Position numbers and translations under genes: made by a program
Part shown: positions 24,064-31,628 of the stretch, piece after piece
How positions within the stretch are numbered: position 1 is the first letter of the stretch
Layout of the letters: each line of letters starts with the position of its first letter
From: Melioribacteraceae bacterium
Lineage (GTDB): Bacteria > Bacteroidota > Ignavibacteria > Ignavibacteriales > Melioribacteraceae
Direction: 5' to 3'
NCBI GenBank assembly: GCA_026983955.1
Contig: JALSTB010000133.1
Span: 1-41,060, forward strand
Length of the DNA: 41,060 nucleotides
Notes under the pieces: model-generated
Database searches by the model: none
Seen by the model: only the letters and a program-made list of their open reading frames with translations
Told to the model about the DNA's origin: nothing

Positions 24064-25602
24064 ATGAAAACAAACAATAATAACGTTAAAGAAATTAACA
24101 AATTAATTAAGGAATACTCGACCGGATTCGATTACAACGTAAAGGAAACCGCCATAATTTTAGCTGCCGGTCACGGAAAGCGAATAAAATCCCAAACATC
24201 AAAAATGCTCCATAAAATTTGGGAAGTCCCAACCGTGGAGCGGGTTGTGAATGCATGCAGCAAAGGCTTAAAAAAATTAAACACAATCATTGTTGTGGGA
24301 ATTAAAGCGGAAGATGTAATTAAAGTTATCGGAAAAAGAAAAAACACGGTTTTTGCATATCAACAAGTACAAAACGGAACCGGTCATGCCGTTCAAGAAG
24401 CGTTAAAAAACATCAGGAAAAAATATGATGGCAATATCTATGTTCTTCCGGGCGACATGGGATTGATTAACGATAAAACTATGCGAATGTTCAAAAACAA
24501 ATTTGTTAAATCGAACGCCGATTTGATGGTGTTGACCGGCTTGTACAGCGGAAATCCGGAAAACAATTATTACGGGAGAATAATCAGAGTAAAAAAAGAA
24601 GATATAAACGGAAACCCTTCGGGAAAAGATTACGGTAAAGTAATTGAAATCAAAGAGTACAAAGACATTTTGTCGATTAAAGACAATGAATTATACACCG
24701 TTAATTTCAACGGCAAAAAATACGGGTTTACAAAAGAAGAGCTAATAAACAACAACGAGTTCAACTCCGGTGTTTTTGCATTTAAATACAAACCGTTAAA
24801 AAGATTAATAAATAAACTAGAAAATAAAAATGTTCAAAAAGAAATTTATATTACAGACTTGATTAGTGTTTTCAACAAAAACGGTTTAACCGTAAGAGCT
24901 GTGAGTCCGGAACAACAATATGTTATTATGGGCTTCAACAACAAATCCGTTTTAAAGCAAATGGAAAACATTGCCCGCAAAATGATGTATGACAGAATTA
25001 AAGATATAGTACAGATTGACGATCCGGATGATTTTTTTATTGACGAATCGGTAATTGACGAAATAATAAAAGCCGATAAGAAAGGTAAACCCCTCGATTT
25101 GAAAGTGGGAAAAGGCGTATACATTGGAAAAGGAGTTAAGCTGAATTACAATTTAACTCTGAAAAAAAACGTTTGTGTTCAGGGAAATGTGATATTCGGT
25201 AAAAATGTTACCGTTTGGGAAAATGCCCATTTGTCCTGCTTTCCCAATCAAAAATTTATAATCGGCGATAATGTGGAAATTTTATGGGGTGATATAATTA
25301 AAGGAAATATTGTAATTGGAGAAAATTCCCGCATCGAATCTAGTGTAAATATGACGGGTTCGGACGAATTCCCGCTAAGAATTGGCAAGAACGTAACGAT
25401 AAAAGGCACCAGTTATTTATTCGGTACAATAGTTGACGACGATATTTTTATTGAACACAGCGTTTTAATAAAGAAAAAAGTGGATAAGTTGATTAAGAAA
25501 AACGGGGAGATTCAGGAAATCAGATTTTTCCTTCCGATGCCTGCCGGAATTGATGCGATAGAAAGTTTGGAAGATTGCAACAAAAAAAACGGAGCAAAAT
25601 AA
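24064..25602 (+). CDS. GlmU-like nucleotidyltransferase with left-handed beta-helix C-terminal domain
   Basis: 512-residue two-domain sugar-phosphate nucleotidyltransferase. The N-terminal pyrophosphorylase domain (about 27-290) has the signature LAAGHGKRIKSQTSKML, QNGTGHAVQEA (103-113), the metal-site loop LPGDMGL (128-134), NYYGRI and FNSGVFAF. This pattern is close to the uridyltransferase half of GlmU. The C-terminal part (about 347-490) consists of hexapeptide repeats (VGKGVYIGKGVKL, FGKNVTVWENAHL, IGENSRIESSVNM). The acetyltransferase signature of true GlmU is not visible, and the chain exceeds GlmU (about 456 residues). It may make a UDP- or other NDP-sugar for cell-envelope synthesis. 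ACGGAGTTTGA precedes the ATG. Its end carries the rpsT terminator hairpin. Confidence 0.85.
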   Translation: MKTNNNNVKEINKLIKEYSTGFDYNVKETAIILAAGHGKRIKSQTSKMLHKIWEVPTVERVVNACSKGLKKLNTIIVVGIKAEDVIKVIGKRKNTVFAYQQVQNGTGHAVQEALKNIRKKYDGNIYVLPGDMGLINDKTMRMFKNKFVKSNADLMVLTGLYSGNPENNYYGRIIRVKKEDINGNPSGKDYGKVIEIKEYKDILSIKDNELYTVNFNGKKYGFTKEELINNNEFNSGVFAFKYKPLKRLINKLENKNVQKEIYITDLISVFNKNGLTVRAVSPEQQYVIMGFNNKSVLKQMENIARKMMYDRIKDIVQIDDPDDFFIDESVIDEIIKADKKGKPLDLKVGKGVYIGKGVKLNYNLTLKKNVCVQGNVIFGKNVTVWENAHLSCFPNQKFIIGDNVEILWGDIIKGNIVIGENSRIESSVNMTGSDEFPLRIGKNVTIKGTSYLFGTIVDDDIFIEHSVLIKKKVDKLIKKNGEIQEIRFFLPMPAGIDAIESLEDCNKKNGAK

Positions 25603-25616
25603 TTTTGCCCCGTTTT
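25586..25616 (-). terminator. Terminator of rpsT, overlapping the stop codon of the GlmU-like gene
   Basis: AAAACGGAGCAAAA (25586-25599) pairs with TTTTGCCCCGTTTT (25603-25616) with one A/C mismatch around a 3-base loop. On the minus strand the hairpin runs into eight consecutive T residues, which suits rpsT; on the plus strand it ends in TTTT and may also terminate the GlmU-like gene. The plus-strand left arm encodes that gene's last codons (NGAK-stop). Confidence 0.75.
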
Positions 25617-25641
25617 AATCTGACGTAAAATTTAATTCGAA

Positions 25642-25905
25642 TTAGTTTTTGGCAGCAAGCGAATTAACATATTTTGTTAATCTCGCTTTTTTTCTTGCGG
25701 CAGTATTTTTGTGTAACCTGCCTTTGCTAACGGCTTTATCGATAACGGAAACAGCCGTTTTCAAATTTTTTTCGGCTTCTTCGATTTTTTCCGTCGTTAA
25801 AACTTTTTTCATTTCCGTTTTAATTCTGGAAAGTGTCGCTTTATTTCGCAGTCTTCTTTTCTCGCTTGTTCTAATTCTTTTTTTTGCCGATGCGTGATTC
25901 GCCAT
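25642..25905 (-). CDS. rpsT: 30S ribosomal protein S20
   Basis: Small-subunit ribosomal protein of 87 residues that binds 16S rRNA near the bottom of the 30S body. The sequence begins MANHASAKKRIRTSEKRRLRN and has the expected three-helix, Lys/Arg-rich composition, with AVSVIDKAVSKGRLHKNTAA and a typical end (KARLTKYVNSLAAKN). GAAGGAATAATA precedes the ATG. It has the clearest promoter of the window (25933-25964) and a strong hairpin terminator, so it is probably a single-gene transcript. Confidence 0.98.
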   Translation of the reverse strand: MANHASAKKRIRTSEKRRLRNKATLSRIKTEMKKVLTTEKIEEAEKNLKTAVSVIDKAVSKGRLHKNTAARKKARLTKYVNSLAAKN

Positions 25906-25932
25906 TATTATTCCTTCTTTTTTTTAGAACCA

Positions 25933-25964
25933 CAAATTTAACATCATTTTCCTAATATTTCAAA
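25933..25964 (-). promoter_or_regulatory. Bacteroidota-type promoter of rpsT
   Basis: The minus strand reads TTTG (25961-25964), exactly 20 bases of spacer, then TAAATTTG (25933-25940). This is a full match to the TTTG-N19/21-TAnnTTTG consensus of Bacteroidota primary-sigma promoters. It ends 27 bases before the rpsT ATG. Confidence 0.7.
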
Positions 25965-25993
25965 TAAAATTTTATACCCGCCGTAAAGATTTA

Positions 25994-26578
25994 CTACACT
26001 TTTTTCAGTTCGGTGTTAATATTTATTCGAACGGTATCTCCAACAACTGCGCCACCTAATTCCATTAATTTATTCCACTTTAAACCGAAATCGAAGCGGT
26101 TAATTGCACCCGTAATTTTAAAACCGGCTCTTGTATTTCCCCACGGATCTTTAATAGTACCGTTGTGAATTACATCGAGAGTAACTTCTTTGGTTATGCC
26201 GCGAATAGTTAAATCGCCAACCATTTTATATTTGTTTTCGCCTGTTTTGGTAAACGACTTGCTTTTGAATGTAAGTTTGGGAAATTTCTCCGCATTGAAA
26301 AAGTCATCCGACCTAAGATGTTTATCTCTTTTTTTGTTTTCGGTATTTATGCTGTTAACGTCAGCCCAAAATTCAACTTGTGCATTTTCAAAATCGTCCC
26401 CGTTTGTAATAATTTTTCCGCCGAACTTTTTGAAATTTCCTTCCACTTCGGTAATTACCAAATGTGTTACACTGAAGCCGATGTTTGTGTGGGCTTTATC
26501 GAATTTCCACTTTGTTTGTGCCGAAACAATTGACAGAGTTAATAAAAAAACAATTAATACAAGTTTTATGTTTTTCAT
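25994..26578 (-). CDS. YceI-family periplasmic lipocalin-like protein
   Basis: 194-residue exported protein of the YceI family, which has an eight-stranded lipocalin-like barrel and binds polyisoprenoid or similar lipids in characterised members. I start at 26578 (MKNIKLVLIVF) because AAGGAGATAATCAAA stands directly before it and a clean signal peptide ending in IVSAQ begins here; the frame could start seven codons earlier only at a TTG. Family motifs are WKFDKAHTNIGFSVTHLVIT near the mature N-terminus, KRDKHLRSDDFFNAEKFP, GDLTIRGITKEVTLDV, and ITGAINRFDFGLKWN. The physiological ligand is unknown. It has no obvious partner gene (often a cytochrome b561); the neighbours are rpsT and a TonB-dependent receptor. 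Confidence 0.93.
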   Translation of the reverse strand: MKNIKLVLIVFLLTLSIVSAQTKWKFDKAHTNIGFSVTHLVITEVEGNFKKFGGKIITNGDDFENAQVEFWADVNSINTENKKRDKHLRSDDFFNAEKFPKLTFKSKSFTKTGENKYKMVGDLTIRGITKEVTLDVIHNGTIKDPWGNTRAGFKITGAINRFDFGLKWNKLMELGGAVVGDTVRININTELKKV

Positions 26579-26692
26579 TTTGATTATCTCCTTTTTCAAC
26601 TTGGGGTAAACCTTTCTATTTCTCTGTAATTTTTGAAAATAAGTTTACAGTAGAGCAAAACTACAGGTAAGATAACCAAAATAATATAAAAA

Positions 26693-26716
26693 AATGGGGG
26701 CAAAAATGCCCCCATT
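26693..26716 (-). terminator. Rho-independent terminator of the large TonB-dependent receptor
   Basis: A perfect 10-bp stem AATGGGGGCA/TGCCCCCATT (26693-26702 with 26707-26716) with a 4-base loop is followed on the minus strand by a T-run (TTTTTTT). It lies 15 bases after the receptor stop codon and is one of the strongest terminators in the window. Confidence 0.9.
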
Positions 26717-26731
26717 CCGTTTGAATTAATT

Positions 26732-29530
26732 TTAGAGGTTTAGTTTCAAGCGTGTGTAAATATATCTTCCGTTATATCCGGATGGTGTAAAGTTGCTATA
26801 AGGGAAAATCCCGTTAAAACTGTTTCTCTTAAGATTTTTGTCGGGATAAGCATCAAAAATATTGTTAACACCAACGGCTAATGTTAATTGTTGCATTAAC
26901 TCATATGCAAAATCGATATTTGCATGCCAAACCGTTCCGAAAGTTTGATCCCTTGCAGGATCTTGATTATATGAAGTAAATTCTCCGTATCTATGAACCC
27001 TGAGAGTTGTGTTAAACTTATCGTAAGCATAACTGACTGCAAAATCCCAAGAAGAGAGAGGTTGCCCTTTTTCGATTCTGCCTTGCTCAACTCTTCCCAA
27101 CAAAGGAATATCGGTAATTTGTTTGAGTTCTTGCGGAGTTTGAATTTCGTCTTTATTTGTAATTTCGGTTTTATTGAAATTCATAGCAACAATGAATTTC
27201 AAACTTGATTTTTGATTCAGGCGGATACCGTATTTAGCCGTGACATCCAGTCCCAAAGTTTTTGTATCAACGGCATTGGTAAAATATCTACCGCCGGTTG
27301 CATTAATTCCGCGTGCTTGCAAGAAATTCGGGATGTCGCCGCCTCTGAAGTTTTCGGAAAGAACGATGCGGTCGGCCAAAGTTATCATGTATCCGTCAAC
27401 AGTTAAATCGAAATTTTCTTGCGAGACGGTAAAACCGGCACTAATGTTAACCGAAGTTTCGGCTTTCAGCGGTTTTGCTCCCAATGCTTTTGCTACGTCG
27501 GTGTTTACCGGGAAAGTTCCCACTTCGAATGGAACGCCGCCAATAAAGTTTGTAGCAATGGAAGAGAAAAACGCTTGGGATAAAGACGGCGCTCTGAAAC
27601 CGTTACTTACGGCGCCTCTGAATGCGAACCCTTTTGCAAATTCGTAACGGGTTGCAAACTTACCTGCAAAAGCCGAGCCGAAATCGCTGTAGTTTTCATA
27701 TCTTCCGGCAACGCTTACCGTCCAGTTTTTAACAACATTGTTTTCCAAGTCAACGTAAAAACCGAAATTGGTTCTGCTTTCGTTCTGTTCGTTCTTCGGG
27801 GAAAATCCCGGGAACACTTGTGAGCCGACCGGAGCGGGTTGACCGGCATTCGGTCCGTCTAAAATAGGAACTCCTCCGTTTTCGTACGACATCGGTTCGC
27901 CGGCAACTATTTGATAATTTTCCCAACGGAATTCGGCACCAACAGCAACCGTTAGCGGTTCCGCCGTTCCGATATCGTAAGTTCTTAAAAAGTCTGCCGT
28001 GGTTACAGCTTGAGATGCTTTAAGGCTGCCATCGTCGAAACTTGTTTTGCTTTGTGTACCGAACGAAGCGTTAAGTGTGTTGAAAGTGTTAAAATTAAAT
28101 GTGTTTGTGCCGAATGTTTGTGCAAAATCGTAAGACCACTTACCGAAATTTCCTTTTAATCCGGCAACGATAGAACCGTCGTAAATTTTCGGTGAAATTT
28201 TTGGCAGGAAACCATCGGGATAAATTGCCCGGACGTTTCTGTTATCGAGCGATCTTCTGTAATACCCGCCGGCAAAACCGGTTCTGTAAGTATATCCACC
28301 GAATGCGTAAAAATTAAGATTTTCCTTAATCGGAATATCGGTGTTCAAAAATACGCCCATATCAATCGTACGGGAATCGCCCCAATGATGATTCAATCTG
28401 TTAAAAGTTGCTTCTCTCGGATCGGGTGTGTTGTTTGTGGTTGCCCAATCGATATTAAAATATTGCTGTCTCGGATCCAATCCGGCTCTATTTGTACCGT
28501 TGTGGTTAACATAAACACCGCTAACGTATAAAATACCGCCGTTGCCAACATTCAAACCGTAACCGACATTTACATCGGTGGAAAAGCCGTCGGTAATGTT
28601 TACATCTTCAACTTTGCCGTCCCAACTGTAAGAGGAAGCATCTTCACCGGCAATGTTATATTCATCTTCGCCATATCCTCTTTTTTGAGTTGTAACATAT
28701 TCGCCGGCTGTTACCGAAACATCCAAGCCTACTTTCTTTTTCAATATAATGTTAATTACTCCTGCGATGGCATCGGAACCGTATTGAGCGGAGGCTCCGT
28801 CTCTCAGCACTTCAATTTTTTCAATTGCACCTACCGGAATTGCGTTCAAATCGACTCCAGAAGAACCTCGGCCTATTGAACCGTTAACGTGGATAAGAGC
28901 ACTTTGGTGTCTTCTTTTACCGTTAATAAGAACCAAAACGTGATCGGGGTTCATTCCTCTGATTGCCGCTGGGCGTACTTCATCGGAACCGTCGGTAATT
29001 GTATTTTGCGGTTGATTGAAAGAAGGAACTAACATTTTTAACAATTGTGTGGTTTGTGTTGCGCCGGTTTGCTCAATTGCTTTTTCGGTTAAAACATCAA
29101 CTGGTACGGGTGAATTAACCACGGTTCTGTTTGTACGTCTTGTACCCAAAACAACAACTTCACCTGTTCCTATTAAATCGGATTCCAATTTGAAGTCAAG
29201 TACAACGGTTTTCCCCGGTGTAACCGTTACTTGCTCGGTGGCGGCTTTGTAACTTACAAAGCTTGCTTGAATAGTATACTTTCCGGGTTTTAATTTTAAA
29301 GAATATTCTCCGGAAGTATTTGTTGCCGCACCTATTTGAGTTCCGACTACCGTAACATTTGCTCCTAGCAGCGGCTCTCCTGTGCTTGCATCGGTAACGG
29401 TACCTTTGATTTTTCCCATGTTTTGTGAAAGCACGGGTGAATTTACCGTTAGAAAAACAAGTAGAAGTAAGGTAAATGTAATCGTATTAATTTTGGAAAT
29501 ACGATTTAGAAATAGATCGGTTTTACTCAT
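26732..29530 (-). CDS. TonB-dependent outer-membrane receptor (large)
   Basis: 932-residue outer-membrane receptor. The signal segment ends near PVLSQ (about 36). A carboxypeptidase-regulatory-like domain follows (about 40-120; GKIKGTVTDASTGEPLLGAN and the TNTSGEYSLKL turn). The plug domain (about 130-270) shows PAAIRGMNPDHVLVLINGKR, IPVGAIEKIEVLRDGASAQYG and DAIAGVINIILKK. The barrel has several canonical segments (FAFRGAVSNGFRAPSLSQAFF, close to siderophore-type receptors) and a terminal aromatic-poor strand ending KLNL. AGAGGGACCC precedes the ATG. It is a single-gene unit with a strong terminator; no SusD, transporter or regulator gene is adjacent. Its substrate may be a metal chelate or peptide; sequence does not decide. 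Confidence 0.93.
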   Translation of the reverse strand: MSKTDLFLNRISKINTITFTLLLLVFLTVNSPVLSQNMGKIKGTVTDASTGEPLLGANVTVVGTQIGAATNTSGEYSLKLKPGKYTIQASFVSYKAATEQVTVTPGKTVVLDFKLESDLIGTGEVVVLGTRRTNRTVVNSPVPVDVLTEKAIEQTGATQTTQLLKMLVPSFNQPQNTITDGSDEVRPAAIRGMNPDHVLVLINGKRRHQSALIHVNGSIGRGSSGVDLNAIPVGAIEKIEVLRDGASAQYGSDAIAGVINIILKKKVGLDVSVTAGEYVTTQKRGYGEDEYNIAGEDASSYSWDGKVEDVNITDGFSTDVNVGYGLNVGNGGILYVSGVYVNHNGTNRAGLDPRQQYFNIDWATTNNTPDPREATFNRLNHHWGDSRTIDMGVFLNTDIPIKENLNFYAFGGYTYRTGFAGGYYRRSLDNRNVRAIYPDGFLPKISPKIYDGSIVAGLKGNFGKWSYDFAQTFGTNTFNFNTFNTLNASFGTQSKTSFDDGSLKASQAVTTADFLRTYDIGTAEPLTVAVGAEFRWENYQIVAGEPMSYENGGVPILDGPNAGQPAPVGSQVFPGFSPKNEQNESRTNFGFYVDLENNVVKNWTVSVAGRYENYSDFGSAFAGKFATRYEFAKGFAFRGAVSNGFRAPSLSQAFFSSIATNFIGGVPFEVGTFPVNTDVAKALGAKPLKAETSVNISAGFTVSQENFDLTVDGYMITLADRIVLSENFRGGDIPNFLQARGINATGGRYFTNAVDTKTLGLDVTAKYGIRLNQKSSLKFIVAMNFNKTEITNKDEIQTPQELKQITDIPLLGRVEQGRIEKGQPLSSWDFAVSYAYDKFNTTLRVHRYGEFTSYNQDPARDQTFGTVWHANIDFAYELMQQLTLAVGVNNIFDAYPDKNLKRNSFNGIFPYSNFTPSGYNGRYIYTRLKLNL

Positions 29531-29745
29531 GGGTCCCTCTTTTTTTGTGAATGATTTATGTGAGTTATAAAATTCTTATTATGGACCGGATTTCCGTAAA
29601 AATGAAAGCGGATAGAGCGTCTATTTTTTCCAAAATAACATTTTTTATATAATAAATCAATCGGATAACTCTTAAATGATCTTTTGAGGAATCCGTAAAA
29701 AAAGGTGATAAATCCGAAAAAAAATTAAACGGAAACGGTTAAGAT

Positions 29746-29766
29746 TTAATTTATATCATAAATTAA
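29746..29766 (-). terminator. AT-only 9-bp hairpin at the end of the gamma-glutamyltransferase gene
   Basis: TTAATTTAT (29746-29754) pairs perfectly with ATAAATTAA (29758-29766) around three bases and overlaps the stop codon. It has no U-run, so its function as a terminator is uncertain. Confidence 0.35.
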
Positions 29767-31475
29767 TAACCAGCGGCTTTGCCTCTACCCCGCGGATCGG
29801 TTGCGCCATATACTACCCCGGTATCCGTATCAATCAGTATTCCCTGCGCCCTGCCGATGATGCGGAAAGAAGGATACATTTCAGCAAATTTGTATCCCAT
29901 TTTTTCCAGATTCGCTTTAACATCATCCACAACGGCAAAGCGTTCCGTAAAAATTTTATCGGGGAACCATTGGTGATGAATTCTGGGCGCACTGATAGCT
30001 TCTTGAATATCCATCCCGAAATCAATAACGTTCATTATTACCTGCAATACCACTGTAATTATTGTTGAACCTCCGGGTGAGCCGACAATAATGAACGGTT
30101 TGTTATCTTTTAAAACAATTGTGGGAGTCATCGAGCTAAGCATTCTTTTTTCCGGTTGAATTGAATTGGCTTCGCTTCCAAGTAAACCGAATTGGTTGGG
30201 AACTCCAGGTTTTGCACTGAAATCATCCATTTCATTATTTAAAAGAAAGCCGGCGCCCGCTACAACCACTTTCGAACCGTATGCCGAATTTATGGTTGTT
30301 GTTACACTTACAGCATTCCCGCACTTATCGTAAACGGAGTAGTGTGTTGTTTCCGTGCTCTCAATAAATTCAGCAGGATTGCCGTGCTTTATTTGTTTCG
30401 ACGGTGTTGCGGTATCCGCAATAGAATTGTATATCTTTTTAGCGTAATCTTTGGAAAGAAGCATTTTCCGGGGCACCGGATAAAAATCTTCATCGCCCAA
30501 ATGGACGGTTCTATCGGCGTATGTGTATTTCATTGCTTCAACCAGCCTGTGAATATGTTTGCTGCTTCCCCAGTCGTTACGCTCAATTTTATAATTTTCC
30601 AAAATATTTAATAATTCAACCAGGGCAATTCCACCGGAGCTTGGCGGAGGCATGGAAACAATTTCATATCCGCGGTAAGTGCCGGTTATGGGCTTCCTTT
30701 CCACGGGTTTATATTTCAGCAAATCTTCTTTGGTGATGTATCCGCCCATTTCTTTCATTTGTTTGATTAATAATTCGGCTACTTTGCCCTTGTAAAATCC
30801 GTTGCGACCATGATCACGTATTTGTTCTAACGTCCAAGCCAAATCGGGCTGTTTGAATAAATCACCCGCTTCGTAAGGCACACCGTCTTTTGTAAATTTT
30901 TTGAAAGACGACGGATATTTTTTAAAATCATTCAAATGATTTTTGAATGATTCCGCCATACTTTCATCCAACACAAAACCGTTTTTCGCCAAATCTATTG
31001 CAGGCTGAATTACCCTTGCCAAAGGTAAACTACCGTATTTTTCAAGCGCGTAAATCAGTCCGGCAACACTTCCCGGTACTCCGGCAGATGTTACGCCTTC
31101 TTGACTAAGTTCCGGTACAAAATTTCCATTCTCATCCAAATACATATCGCGGAATGCTTTTAACGGCGCTTTTTCCCGGTAATCTATCGTTATGTTTTTT
31201 CCGTCTTTTAAGTGAATAACCATAAATCCACCGCCGCCCAAATTACCTGCATACGGATACGTAACCGCAAGCGCAAACCCAACGGCAACTGCCGCATCAA
31301 CAGAATTTCCGCCGTCTTTCAATATCTTTACGCCAACATCCGACGCCAAAGGACTTGCGGTTACAACCATTCCGTTTTTAGCTTTAACGGGTTGAAATGA
31401 TTTCCCGGTGATATTAATTGATATAATTGAAATTATAATTATTATAGTCTTGATTTGATATAAATATTTGTTCAT
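29763..31475 (-). CDS. ggt: Gamma-glutamyltransferase
   Basis: Periplasmic N-terminal-nucleophile hydrolase that cleaves or transfers gamma-glutamyl groups (glutathione and gamma-glutamyl peptides). The 570-residue precursor has a signal segment (IIIIISIISINITGKS), then the large subunit (NGMVVTASPLASDVGVKIL, SVDAAVAVGFALAVTYPYAG, GGGGFMVIH). The autocleavage/nucleophile Thr376 begins TTHYSVYDKCG. The small subunit has INSAYGSKVVVAGAGFLLNN, MDDFS and the oxyanion segment VGSPGGSTII. All hallmark residues are present, so it should be active. It may recover amino acids from glutathione-like compounds or peptides. It lies upstream of the large receptor on the same strand, after a 232-base gap with no clear promoter match. 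Confidence 0.96.
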   Translation of the reverse strand: MNKYLYQIKTIIIIISIISINITGKSFQPVKAKNGMVVTASPLASDVGVKILKDGGNSVDAAVAVGFALAVTYPYAGNLGGGGFMVIHLKDGKNITIDYREKAPLKAFRDMYLDENGNFVPELSQEGVTSAGVPGSVAGLIYALEKYGSLPLARVIQPAIDLAKNGFVLDESMAESFKNHLNDFKKYPSSFKKFTKDGVPYEAGDLFKQPDLAWTLEQIRDHGRNGFYKGKVAELLIKQMKEMGGYITKEDLLKYKPVERKPITGTYRGYEIVSMPPPSSGGIALVELLNILENYKIERNDWGSSKHIHRLVEAMKYTYADRTVHLGDEDFYPVPRKMLLSKDYAKKIYNSIADTATPSKQIKHGNPAEFIESTETTHYSVYDKCGNAVSVTTTINSAYGSKVVVAGAGFLLNNEMDDFSAKPGVPNQFGLLGSEANSIQPEKRMLSSMTPTIVLKDNKPFIIVGSPGGSTIITVVLQVIMNVIDFGMDIQEAISAPRIHHQWFPDKIFTERFAVVDDVKANLEKMGYKFAEMYPSFRIIGRAQGILIDTDTGVVYGATDPRGRGKAAGY

Positions 31476-31628
31476 AATTCTAAAATATTATTTTTAGTAA
31501 AAAATTAAATATTTCTAAGTGATTCAAAAAATATTGGAATTATAAAAAGTCTCTGTAATTCCGATAATATATATATGTAAATTTAGGGTCAAATAAATTA
31601 TAACGGAAAAAAACGAATATCATCTAAA

